In this document: positions 12,241-23,017 of the stretch, one piece after another
Position numbering within the stretch: position 1 is the stretch's first letter
Layout: the number at the start of each line of letters is the position of its first letter
Assembly: GCA_964030785.1 (NCBI GenBank)
Contig: OZ034971.1
Coordinates: 40,554,304-40,618,303, forward strand
Origin: Siderastrea siderea
Taxonomy: Eukaryota > Cnidaria > Anthozoa > Scleractinia > Rhizangiidae
DNA length: 64,000 nucleotides
Direction of reading: 5' to 3'
Translations under genes and position numbers: made by a program
Notes under the pieces: generated by a model
The model's input: only the letters and a program-made list of their open reading frames with translations
Told to the model about the DNA's origin: nothing
Database searches by the model: none

Positions 12241-14108
12241 AAGACCCCTTAACCAAACAATCTAAAATCGTTTATCATGACAAGTCTTACTCTTTTGAGG
12301 AAGATTTTGATTGATTAATCAGGTTTAGTGAAAAAAAAAAAGAAACATTTGAAACAAAATATCCTTTTCTATTAATGATTAGACTTTTAAAAATGTTTTT
12401 AGTAGGTGTTTTTTGGAGGTAATCTAAATGATCGCTTTGTGATCGAATATTATTTTTTCTAAGCTCTTCAGCTGATGAATAAACGAGTCCAAACGATCCA
12501 TTTTCATTCATTCATGCCCGGACCTCCTCTTCGTTCTATGGTGTCTGACTCTTCGGCTGCAGGGCTTAGATATTCTAGTGCCAGGATACTGAGATGGTTA
12601 CAGTAGAACTTAAAATGGTTGCTAAGCCAAATCTGACTGGCGGCAATCGCCGTAAAGAGAAGACTGCGTACAACCGGTCGCTTAATTATAAAGAGCATTT
12701 TTTTTTGGACCTCAACAAGAGAATGTACAAACTTTGCAGGTACAATTGTGGCCTTTTTTGTCTAGTTAAAACAGACAAAATTTTCAAAGAACTGTACTCC
12801 TGCAGAAACAAAGGAAAAGAAAACAGAAACTAAAACAATTGAAATTTGAAATTATACATTGAAAATAACTATGCAAACGCTTTTCGGTTAATCCGCGAGC
12901 ACATTTATTTTTAGCGTCGAAATTCAAGTTTGTGATGACATCATTCTTAGCACTGGGTTTGTTGGCACAATGGCGTACTTCATCGTACGCTGATGAAGGA
13001 GCTTAGCTCCGAAAAGGTTTTGTACAACTACGTGTATTCAGTAAATTCTAGCTTGAGAAAACCAATACACAGATTATGTATGGCGTCTCTTGCCTTATAT
13101 TTGCTTCTTTATTTAAATAGCATGTACAACAGAGATTTAAGTGAATGTGTGGCTCACACATACGCCAAAAAACTGTACCGCAAGGTTTCTGATAACATAG
13201 AACCCCCTTTTTTCTGAATAAAAATAGCAAACCATTATTACCAATACACATTAGTTCAGTAAAAACGTTTCCAGGCTAGAGGCCAAAAAAAAAACAAACA
13301 AAAATAAAACAAGCAAACAGACAAACAAACAAAAAAAAACAATGCAAACAAGAATGATAATAAAAGTCACAGCTCATGCAGTTTCACAGTACCTCTTCTC
13401 CACTGAAATTTCTAGTTAATGTCCGAATAAAAACAGAAGAATTTCTGTGGCTTGTAAAGAGAGATTGAAGCGAAAAGAAAAACGTTGCGGTCGGGAGGAG
13501 GTCACATGTCCCCCGGTACCCCTTGACAACATTCAGGATTGCTCACGTAGCTTTATACATATAAAGTGCCTAGGAAGGAGGCTAATTCAAGGTACACTCA
13601 TATTGACACAAGGAATAGCAACAGGAATTTTAACAACTAAAAGAAACGAGTGACAAAAGTGCTTTAGTCGGGAGGCGATTCTGGGTCTCTTAGTTACTGG
13701 TCAGAACTCGGCCACTGAACCAATCACGCTATTCAGCTTTATGAAAGTTGGAAGGCCTTACCAGTGGTACTGAAGGTGTGATTAGGCTCACATTTTCGCG
13801 TCACTATGCACTATCTATCAGGAGGATTCACAGTAATTTAACCTCGTAGTACATTCTTTTTTATAACAACCTTTTTTTATAAGAACGTTAAGGCTGAAAT
13901 TGACCCAGATGTTAAGAACATGCCAAGAACGTACCCAATCTGAGACTAAGAAATAAAGCATTTCTATTCAGTTCCTGTTCAGTTCTGAACCCGTTTTTAC
14001 ATAGAGCTAAAAACACGTTGTAACAGCATAACCTTGTATCGAGTTACATTTCCTTTGTCTAAATATAGCGGATGTGTATACACAGCTTTAAAAAAACTAC
14101 TTAAGAAC

Positions 14109-14109
<1 letters not shown>
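12241..14109. other. Intergenic, no gene recognised
   Basis: AT-rich DNA without a convincing reading frame. It contains an A-rich CAAACAAAC tract (13290-13345) and a hammerhead-like motif near 12980-13015, listed separately. Confidence 0.4.
12980..13015 (+). ncRNA. Hammerhead-like motif (weak candidate)
   Basis: CTGATGA (12990-12996) is followed by a perfect 5-bp hairpin, GGAGC-TTA-GCTCC (12998-13010), and then GAAA (13011-13014). That is the order of the hammerhead core around stem II. Stems I and III are not convincing: CTTCATC and GATGAAG can also pair around GTACGCT. Minimal hammerheads are known in Penelope-like retroelements, which occur nearby, but chance is possible. Confidence 0.25.

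Positions 14110-14200
<91 letters not shown>
14110..14200. repeat. (TA)n microsatellite
   Basis: About 45 uninterrupted AT units. It lies less than 100 bp left of the large fold-back element. Confidence 0.97.
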
Positions 14201-14202
<2 letters not shown>

Positions 14203-14962
14203 GAGAAAAAAAGAAAAAACTGTGTCATAACTTTTTCGCTTTGTGCCGGACTGCGTCCGGGACAAAGCCTTCCGCGGCCGACCAAAAGTGTGGAGTGATT
14301 CCCGCCAAAATTGACTCTCTAATTTTTCGGTTGTCCAACCGAATTCTGGTCCATTAATTTATCAATTATGCACCAAATTCTATTCTGTGACTCTAAATTT
14401 TATAACACTAAATCACATCCTAAGACAACAAATTCGGTAAGATTAAATTGTGTCCCGAGATATCCAATTCGATAACAATAAATTCTATCCTGTGACATCA
14501 CATTCGGTAACACCAAATTCTATCCTGTGACCTTAAATCCGATGACAGTAAATTCCATCCTGTGACATCACATTCGGCAACGCTAAATTCTATCCTGTGA
14601 CATCACATTTGGTAACACCAAATTCTATCCTGTGACCTTAAATCCGATAAGAGTAAATTCTATCCCGCAGCATCCAATTTGATAACACCAAATTCGATCC
14701 CTTGACACTAAATTGGGCAAGACCAATTCGATAAGGACCAAATTGTATCCCGCAACATTAGGAGTTATCAAATATGAAGCCACCAAATTTCACTATTTCA
14801 CTGTTGTGCAAATTCTGTCCCTCACTGCGCGCGCACGTAAAACACCATATCCTGCAGCTTTATATCCTGGTACCCAGGTCACCGTAGCGTGGAGAAAGCC
14901 TGGTTACCTGGTAAAGTAATTTACTTCCCGCGCAAATTAAATGTATTCTCTCTCTTCGCGAT

Positions 14963-15242
14963 ATGGCGGACAGTGGACCTTCTCAATCGGGGGGCGACAA
15001 CACTAACAACGAAACAAATTTTGAGACCGTTGTTTCTTTGCTAGGGCGAGTAGAATGGCTTCTTTCTTTGCGACTTTCTGGTAGCAACGTATCTGGAGCC
15101 GGAGGTGCTGAAGCCATTCGAAACACTGGTGGTTCAAACCCAGAAACTGTAAGTTCAAGTGAGAGAAGTGACCGTTCACTTGCCCAACAGAACGAATCTC
15201 ATCATTTGTTGACTACCTCCTTCAGCCTATTGCTAAGGGAAG
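14963..15242 (+). CDS. Candidate captured first exon in the fold-back element
   Basis: An open frame begins with a good translation start (GATATGGCGG) and gives a Ser/Asn/Gly-rich N-terminus (MADSGPSQSGG...). Before the poly-G tract at 15257 there is a splice-donor-like GGTACGTTTT (about 15242). No domain is recognised and no second exon is found in the element. It could be a captured host exon or the start of an unknown element protein; it could also be non-functional. Confidence 0.3.
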
Positions 15243-15507
15243 GTACGTTTTTTCTTGGGGGGGGGGGGGGGGCTGGGGCCTCAGAGGGGAGGTACTAGGG
15301 TCATCAGTGAAAGTGAGCACCAAAAGGGGAGGGCCATACCTCATGTGAGCTATTCAAGGGAGGGTCACACATCTTTTCCAAAATTTTTTAATGAGAATTT
15401 TTGTGATGTTGCTTTCCATTTTCTTACAGATTAAGTTGTTCTTTTCACCTACTTTGATTTAATTTGGTGTTTTATTATAGGTGCTAGGTTACATTTCTAC
15501 ATGTATA

Positions 15508-15750
15508 TTATGCTATGGCACGTGTCCTTTTCCGTCCGTATCGAGAAGTACTTGACTCAGGTATCGTTTCTTCAGCTTCTTGCTGTTGGCTATCCGCTGC
15601 CTGATCTCCTGAGTCGTTTAGTTCTGAATAGTAACTAGTAGATCCAACAATGCGCTCTACCTTGTCGGAAATGTAGGAAATATTTGTTTTTGAGAGGCAG
15701 ATTTCGCATGCTAAACAAATAAACCTTTCTGTTAAAATAACCAACAGCAA
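15508..15750 (-). other. Unrecognised reading frame inside the fold-back element
   Basis: Eighty codons with a CLACEIC motif near the start and an acidic, Gln-rich second half. Nothing is recognised. It may be a relic of an element-encoded protein or chance. Confidence 0.2.
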
Positions 15751-16204
15751 TGCCGGCTAGTCGGAGAAGGAAGCGCGTGTATTTTTCCTTAGATATTTTA
15801 TGTTCAAAACTTTTATAATACTCAAATACTTCCACATTCAAACTTCAGCTATAAAACGTAAATATCCCACAATGATCGTTCGCATTTTCCTTGTTTCAGC
15901 GCGCACACATTCAATATCGAGATATATTCATATTCAAACACTTTGCGTTCACAAGCGAAACCTTCTGAGGTTTCTACAGCATGGAACATACCATGTAGTG
16001 GTGAGGGGAGGGTCGCACTTTTGTCAGTCACCTAAAGGTGGGGGGTCAGGAGTTTTTTTATTAAAACGCAAGGGAGGGCCAACACTTTTTTGGGAAAAAA
16101 AATATCAAAATTCCCCAGCCCTCCCCTCCCCAAGAAAAAACGTACCTTCTCTAAAGTACAGAAATCATATCACCCCGGCTTAAAGACACAACAGATTTCT
16201 TGAA

Positions 16205-16572
16205 CTTTATAGAGAAAACAAAGGTCGAAAAAGACACAATGCTTGTGTCCATGGACGTTGCTAGCCTATATCTGTAGCAACATCCCACAGGAGGAAGGAA
16301 TCTCTATAGTTTGTAAAACATACGAAACATTCCACCTAAACAAACCTCCTATACCTACACTCCACCTCAGAGATATGCTCAGGCTTATCTTAAAAGGAAA
16401 CTCTTTCCATTTTAACGGAAAAAATGTGCCTAATCTTAAAAACATTCTTATGAGCAAATGTCATTTAATAGAAAATCAGCCATTGCTAAGAAATATCTTT
16501 GAAGGCCCTCCCATACTTTCATACAGAAAAGGGAGGTCATTGAAAGACGTGCTCGTTAGAGCAAAGCTTTGA
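16205..16572 (+). pseudogene. Penelope-like retroelement RT fragment
   Basis: The translation shows pieces typical of Penelope-like reverse transcriptases: VSMDVASLY, then in a shifted frame NIPQEEGI, then LRLILKGNSFHFNGKN, and after an internal deletion NLKNILMSK and SYRKGRSLKDVLVRAKL. The catalytic YADD-bearing part between FNGKN and NLKN is missing and there is a frameshift near 16268. It is a dead fragment trapped within the fold-back element. Family assignment rests on motif memory, not a search. Confidence 0.7.
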
Positions 16573-17306
16573 AGCTCAACGTTTTATCGATCTTAACCAA
16601 TAGGAGTCGTGTTTGGCCTGTCAAGTTTTTGTAACATCATACAATTTGGTCCTTATCGAACTTGATGTAAATGGTCTTGCACAATTTAATGTCAAGGGAT
16701 GGAATTTGGTGTTATCAAATTGGATGTTGCGGGATAGAATTTACTCTTATCGGATTTAAGGTCACAGGATAGAATTTGGTGTCACCAAATGTGATGTCAC
16801 AGGACAAATTTAGTGTTGCCGAATGTGATGTCGCAGGATGGAATTTACTCTTATCGGATTTAAGGTCACAGGATAGAATTTGGTGTTACCGAATGTGATG
16901 TCACAGGATAGAATTTATTGTTATCGAATTGGATATCTCGGGATACAATTTAATCTTACCGAATTTGTTGTCTTAGGATGTGACTTAGTGTTATCGAATT
17001 TAGAGTCACAGAATAGAATTTGGTGCATAATTGACAAATTAATGGATCAGAATTCGGTTGGACAACCGGAAAATTAGAAAGTCAATTTTGGCGGGGATCA
17101 CACGCCATGGCTCCACGGGGACCAAGCTTTGTGACCATTGGTGAAAGTTGGTTCTGGGACTCCATTCAGGAGGGGATAGTCAGGCTTAACATTAGCTGTG
17201 CTGTGCAAAAGATCTGAAAGAGAAGTGTTTACTGGCTCTTTAGGGCAAACTGATCGCTTGACTCTGTGCACAGAGCTTAATCTAGCTAGCCGGACACCCT
17301 CGAGTG

Positions 17307-17343
17307 GAGGGTTGGCTAACCCAGGGAGGGTTAGCCAACCCTC
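17307..17343. other. Perfect 16-bp hairpin
   Basis: GAGGGTTGGCTAACCC (17307-17322) and its exact reverse complement (17328-17343) are separated by 5 nt. There is no T-tract after it, so a terminator role is not suggested. Function unknown; it may be a tiny palindromic element. Confidence 0.7.
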
Positions 17344-18746
17344 GCCAACCCGCTAGTTGTGTGATTTAGGGTAGGGACATATTTTACAACTAACGGCTTT
17401 ATCTTGTTTGGATCGCCAACCTTTTCCCTTCAGAGAGCGATTTACAGTGGGCATAAAGAAAGCAATTGAATCGCATCCTTTTCAAAAAACTTAAAATTAA
17501 ATCACTCCCTCCCGTCTCATCAGGGTGATCGCCTACGGGTAGTTAGGTTGTATTTTTGTTATTATGGGATGCACGGATACCGAATTATTTTCCTGTGTCT
17601 GAATAATCGAGTTTTCGTTAAGTTAAAGACCAAGTTGAAAGGCTGATGTTCGCTCGGTTATCACGCGATCGTTTCAATCCGCCGGTATTCTAAACTGTAG
17701 GAACAGGTGAGAATTTACGTTTTGATTTTATCCGAGATATGGATGATAAAGCTTGTTTACTTTTTAAGAAAAGATTAAAAATATATATGTACAAAAATTA
17801 TCGTATTTTCACTCCGTGACAAAGGCAATCATCGAGCCATTTATTATGGAACAAATATTTGAATCTGTGGATAAAGCCCTAAAGAAACAAACAAAGCTAT
17901 TTAGCAGTATTTCCTCTGGTGCTGTTATTATGCGGTACCTGGCAGTTCTAAAGATATAAAATTATACTATACTAAAATACTTGGCGTGACTACCTTATGA
18001 CGGTGCTGATTCTTATTTGCAACACTGTCCACTTTCGTACTTGCCCGTTCTTGAAAGTAAACGACGGCTTTAGCTATTGCCTATCGGTGGTCACGTAGAT
18101 GCATTGACTGCTGTAGAGCCCCGCTGACTAGAACTCCCAAGGGAAACGAAAAATAGTTCGAGTGAGCGAGGGTTCGAGGATCTTCGAGATGGCGAGGTTG
18201 GTGTTGAATTTTGCGTATTATATTAATAAATAATAACTAAGGTTATCGATAAGATTGAGGTATTCTTCATTCATTGACAATCACGAGTCATTCTGGCATA
18301 CTTTCAACAACTGACGAGACTTTCTACTTACTTTCCCTTTGCTTAAACAATTTTTGCAGGTCGCTCGCACTTTGAGGTCGACTGGACGTTTTAAAATCGA
18401 GTTTGAGATCGAGTTAACGTATGGTAAGTGACTGCAAAGTTAGGTTCAAATCCACAGGAAATAGTTGGTAGTGCGTGTTAACCTATTTGAAATTTCCGGT
18501 GTGCTAACCGGTATTATTTGTCAGCTGCCCATTTTGCGATAAAAATCAGTTATTCACGACAGGTTTTTTGTGCTTCACTAGCATGTTGCCATAGACACGC
18601 AGGGTTTTGGCCAACAATTGCATAGATTCAACCTTGAATATAAAAAGAGGCAAGCTCCCCCTACTTTTCCACCCACGTACCTTGGCGATTAAAGTGACAA
18701 GCGAATACTGCTGTCAAACATTAAACTTTTGAGTTTTCCTTTGCTC
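17344..18746. other. Intergenic, nothing recognised
   Basis: No reading frame, RNA gene or repeat that I can support. Confidence 0.4.
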
Positions 18747-18755
18747 AGTTACTCC

Positions 18756-18831
18756 TAGCCTGCGAATACAGCCGCCTCTCCGCGCTTCGGCCGCTTGCCG
18801 CGTTCGGAGAGGCGGCTGTATTCGCAGGCTA
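18756..18831. mobile_element. 76-bp palindromic MITE with 9-bp target duplication
   Basis: The arms TAGCCTGCGAATACAGCCGC, then CTCTCCG, are exact reverse complements over about 27 bp, with a 22-bp centre. The element is flanked by perfect copies of AGTTACTCC (18747-18755 and 18832-18840). A 9-bp duplication is usual for Mutator-like elements. Confidence 0.92.
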
Positions 18832-18879
18832 AGTTACTCCTTTCAACGTGATATATAATGAAAGCTTCCCAAAATTTTG

Positions 18880-19010
18880 TAACTTTCGGGATTCCACCCT
18901 CTAGATTCCGGATTCCAACCATCTGGATTCTGGATTCTAACCACTGGGATTACGGATTCCAACCATCTGCAGTCCAGATTACCAGCATGTGCATCCCAGC
19001 TTCCAACATC
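18880..19010. repeat. Degenerate GGATTCCAACCATCT tandem repeat
   Basis: Four to five imperfect units of about 22-25 bp based on GGATTCCAACCATCTGGATT. Confidence 0.6.
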
Positions 19011-19129
19011 TTTAGTTTGTAGCTCTTTGGCCTCCTATTTATCTCCTTTTCTGTAATAAGTGAAGAAAAGAAAACACATACCCAAGTCTGTTCTTTACAG
19101 AAGTCAGTGGAGTATAACCTTGGTAGAAC

Positions 19130-19420
19130 TCCTATAAGGATCCCGTGGGATCCTTCCCAGGACCCCTAAATAACAGTAATCCTAATTATTTTTGATAGAA
19201 TCCTACAGAGGATCCTTTCAAAACTTTTAGGGTCCTGCGCAAGGATCCTTGATGATCTTCGCAAGGACCTTAAGAATCTTTGAGGGCTGAAGGATTGTTG
19301 CAGGATCCTGAAAGACTGACGTTTCAGGAAACCTTGAGGATCGTTACAGGAACCTCAAGGATCTGTGAAAGATTAGGAGAAAGATCCTCGAAGATCTTCA
19401 AAGAACGAGCCAAGATTTTC
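19130..19420. repeat. AGGATCCT-rich palindromic repeat block
   Basis: The motif AGGATCCT and variants (AGGATC, GATCCTT, AGGACC) recur roughly every 15-30 bp in both orientations. No coding potential. The texture resembles the TTCCATGGAA-rich blocks near 52, 60 and 62 kb but with a different core. Confidence 0.6.
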
Positions 19421-22400
19421 GCCAGGGTAAGACACCCCCCGTTGACGTTTTCTCTCCAACTTACTAGTAATTCTCATATCATCAACAAATATCAAACGAC
19501 AAATGTTCATTACTATTGTTACAACAAAATCTTGTTTGGAGGCCTTCCTGCAGGACAAACCTCGTAGCTCTGCGGCCTCTTGAACTTACTTTTGCCTGAA
19601 TTTCTGGGTCGGCATACCCTACACCAACCTCAGATCAGAATAATGCTGACTAATAATGTGGACTTTCGCTGTGGAACCATTCTTTAACAAAAGCGGAAGA
19701 TTCTCTCCTGAATTATTTGTTTAGGCTAACGAATCCAATGGTTTAGCAAAAAGCTTTTTTTTTTTGTTAGAAAATAGTTTTCGTAATTACTGCCAGTTGG
19801 CACTGCAAGCCACTAAAGAGTGCAATTGTGACGATATTTTGTCACTTAAGCAATGGCAGTTAGATAAGCGAATGTGTTTGGAGCAGGAATTTTTCACTTT
19901 CATGGCAAAGTCTATCACTGAAGAAAATTCAACAAAAAAAAAATTAACATTACTATTATTATGCACCTACAAGGTAAAAACCGATAGATGGGCAAATCAA
20001 CGGAACAGTAATCATCATCACTTTTTACTCTTTGAGGGAAAGCTGTTCCTATTCTGACTCTGATTTAGAACAACCAAAGTTAAATTTGTTCTGTTAGAAG
20101 TCACACCGCGCATGTGTCACCCTTGTAACTCTCTGATATCATGCAGTGAAGAACAATACAATTTTGAGAAATTTCGGTTTTGCGCTCATTGTACAGTCTC
20201 GAAGCTTGACACGAATTTTCTTGCTAAGAGCGATTTTTTCCCTCGGCGTTTCTAAGTAAAAATGCAGCACGTGATGGAACGCATCAACGAAAAGCTGTTT
20301 TCCGAGCAGAAAACCTTTAATTGAAATGCCTGTTATCGATGTCATGGATAGCAGACAAGCATTAAAGCGAGAGGATAGAATTCTTGATCTATCTTCTTGT
20401 AGAGCTTGCGGAGGAACACGCTTTAGAAAGGAACCAACCAAGATTCTGAAGACAGTTCGTCGGTCCATTTACCAGCACTTTGCAATTACTGAAAGGTAAA
20501 AACTTTAATCCATACATACATACATACATACATACATGCATGCTTTATTTGATAAAGCAGGTGAAAGTAACGCAGCAAAAACGCTGGCTGTGGACATGCT
20601 AACTATTTACATGCATATTACAAATATAATTAAAATTAAAATATCGTTGATAACAATTCCGTTTAACATGAATGAAAAGATAATGTAACTTTTGACACGT
20701 TGAAATCGTCAATCTTTGGTTCTTTACACGTTTTCATTTGGCAAGAGCCCAGGGCGAAAATATGGCTATTTTTTCCCTTGAATTTATTGCTATATTTTAG
20801 AAAATTAAATACCGCCAAGTTCCAATACCCTCGTTTCTTTCGGACTTAGCAGCTTTTTTATCGCTATCTTTGCGTCGTAACTTTCTAGGTTTCACTACTT
20901 TACTGATACGGGTAGAAGCGTTCCAGAAACACGTATCGTTTATTGGTCAAATTTATGTTAGTAAATATACTCTTACCGGTGACTTTTTGTAAAAACCCAC
21001 AGTTTGGCCCTTTGCCATCTCTGACGGTCAAACAGGCGGTTGTTTGCGGATGTATTCAATGTTCCTTGCTGGGTCGTTTCCTCATTTCTCGGTGTTTTCT
21101 TAAAAGGATATTTGTGTACGCTAACAGGGGTTGAGCCGTTATGGCGGAAAACATTACTCCGTATCGTGTATCGTGAATTTCTGAACTCCCAGTGTCGGAG
21201 TTTCGAAACCTTACCTCGCTCTCCAAACGACATTGTTAGTCCTTTCATGTAATACCGGGTACGGACTGGGAAGCTTTCAAATGACACATTTCTCTCTTTG
21301 TTTGGTCTATTGGTACGTTTTAAAACGCTTTTCTAAACACGGAAGGCAATAAATTCGAAGACTTACATCACTAAAACACTTTTGACAGACCAATTTCCAC
21401 GTCGATACTTGCGTTTGATTATATTTACTGAACGAAAATCTCCACACACTATATGTACCGTTGGACTCACGACTAACTCACGCTTGAAAAATTTCCTTGG
21501 TTGTTCACGCACTTTGCGCAGTATGAATAGTTTTATTTCTTTGAAGACATTAAAAAAGAGACAAAAATTCTCTACCATTTTCCTCCCCAATCCTTTTCTT
21601 TGCGAAGATGAAAAGAAGGTTGTTGATTTCGTGCATTTACATCAAATAATGTCGAAATTTACAAATTGTAGGGGACAACTTACAGATGATATTGGGGTAT
21701 CTGTTGGATGTTTAATTTTATTGCTATTTGCCAAATTTTCTTTCGTCACGCAAAGAAATTAAAACATTAGAATATTTTTTGCCCGCAGAGGAAATTTATT
21801 TCTTTCTAAGCGCCAAGGTCTAGGGCAATGTACCCCTTTCTCCTCCGCAGAGGCTTCTGTTAGTAAGGAATCGGTGAAATGACTTGTAACATTTTTATGA
21901 AGAGTGAGTAAATTGAGGGCCACAATACGAAAAGAAAGGCAAATTCTTTTTTTAACAGCTCAGCTTTTCAAGGAATTTTTAAATAAAGAATCTAATCCCG
22001 TCGTTAAATGCTCAAATCCTAATTCAAACTTATATAAAGAGAGGCAGAAAAAAGGCCACTTGCAGCCCAACTCAAATTGGTTGAAGCTTTTGACTTTACT
22101 GCGTCAAATTTCAACATACTCAAATCTGAACGAGGCTTCGATATGGGATGGTAGCAATCTCAGGTGTACTGCCACAAGTTGGGGAACCAGAAAGAGCGGC
22201 AGAGCTAGCCTTGGGGAGGTTCAGAGATCCGCAGGGGAGAGGAGGCAAGTTGATCTAGCTAGAGGGCTTTTGCTGGTTACTATACCAACGGCAGGTATCT
22301 TTTGGCAAATTCAGTCAGATATGCGTTGCTGGTATCCTAAGGGTTAACCACTGGCTTAATAAGCATTTTCTTACTTCTCTCAGTAATAGTGAAACACGCA

Positions 22401-22630
22401 GGGTCCTCAGTGCGTTATGACTTCTTTTCCTCCTAATGCGCGGCAGGCGATTTTCTCGTGTGTTCGCGTGTCTAAAACAAAAGTAAGGAGTAAGACTCTA
22501 CCAGGACTCTTCCGATCTGAATCTCCCTCTAGGTAAATAAAAAAGTACTGTCTCTGCTTTGTGCTCGGTAGAACATTTGGTGTTGTTCTTTGAATAGTTT
22601 TTGGTGTTTGGCTCCGTGCATATACATATA
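19421..22630. other. Intergenic; no gene supported
   Basis: Reading frames at 19764-20057 (+), 20139-20468 (-), 21382-21762 (+) and 21904-22347 (+) exist but show no recognisable domain and no splice context that I trust. A short (CATA)n tract sits at 20511-20544. About 21080-21250 contains a decayed copy of hAT-like family A. Confidence 0.35.
21080..21250 (-). mobile_element. Decayed hAT-like MITE, family A, fragment
   Basis: Blocks GGATATTTGTGTACGCTAAC and GCTCTCCAAACGA match, in the same order, parts of the copy at 9290-9708 (GCATATTTGTGTAAGCTAAT and ACTCTCCAAACGA). Ends are not recognisable. Confidence 0.5.
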
Positions 22631-22886
22631 CAACATAACATAACATAACATAACATAACATAACATAACATAACATAACATAACATAACATAACATAACA
22701 TAACATAACATAACATAACATAACATAACATAACATAACATAACATAACATAACATAACATATATAACATAACATAACATAACATAACATAACATAACAT
22801 AACATAACATAACATAACATAACATAACATAACATAACATAACATAACATAACATAACATAACATAACATAACATATTATAACATA
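22631..22886. repeat. (AACAT)n microsatellite upstream of K2P copy 3
   Basis: About 50 pentamer units with one break near 22761 (CATATATAACAT). Three minus-strand frames of repeated MLCYV arise from it and are artefacts. The array ends about 130 bp before the copy 3 start codon. Confidence 0.97.
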
Positions 22887-23017
22887 ACGCTTAGAACAGG
22901 TCTTAACGTTTGGAATTCTGAACGAAACACTCTCGCCCATCATTTCGAGAGTAAAACCCGTCCCGGTACCCATATTAAACCATCTAATGGGCGACGATTC
23001 TTCAACAGGGTCTCATA

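Larger units (their letters stand above)
14288..17106. mobile_element. 2.8-kb fold-back element with long inverted repeats made of tandem units
   Basis: The left arm (about 14288-14755) and right arm (about 16645-17106) are reverse complements over some 450 bp with few mismatches. Both arms consist of degenerate tandem units of about 35 bp built on AAATTCTATCCTGTGACATC and CATTCGGTAACACC. The outer ends carry TTCCCGCCAAAATTGAC and GTCAATTTTGGCGGGGA. The 1.9-kb middle carries a possible first exon (14963-15242), a second inverted duplication (15238-15262 against 16130-16155, GGTACGTTTTTTCTTGGGG) and a Penelope-like fragment. No transposase was seen and target duplications were not resolved. 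Confidence 0.8.

Noticed and set aside
14097..14285. Minus-strand frame rich in IY repeats
   Set aside because: Translation of the (TA)n tract.
14300..14750. CRISPR-like repeat array
   Set aside because: The units are degenerate tandem repeats without unique spacers and are mirrored at 16645-17106 as transposon arms; the genome is eukaryotic.
20139..20468. 109-aa minus-strand frame
   Set aside because: Open frame with no recognised motif; not enough to call a gene.
21382..21762. 126-aa + strand frame, with overlapping minus-strand frame
   Set aside because: No recognisable domain, unremarkable composition for AT-rich intergenic DNA and no splice context.
22407..22973. Minus-strand frames of repeated MLCYV (up to 188 aa)
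   Set aside because: They are translations of the (AACAT)n microsatellite, which has no stop in these frames.
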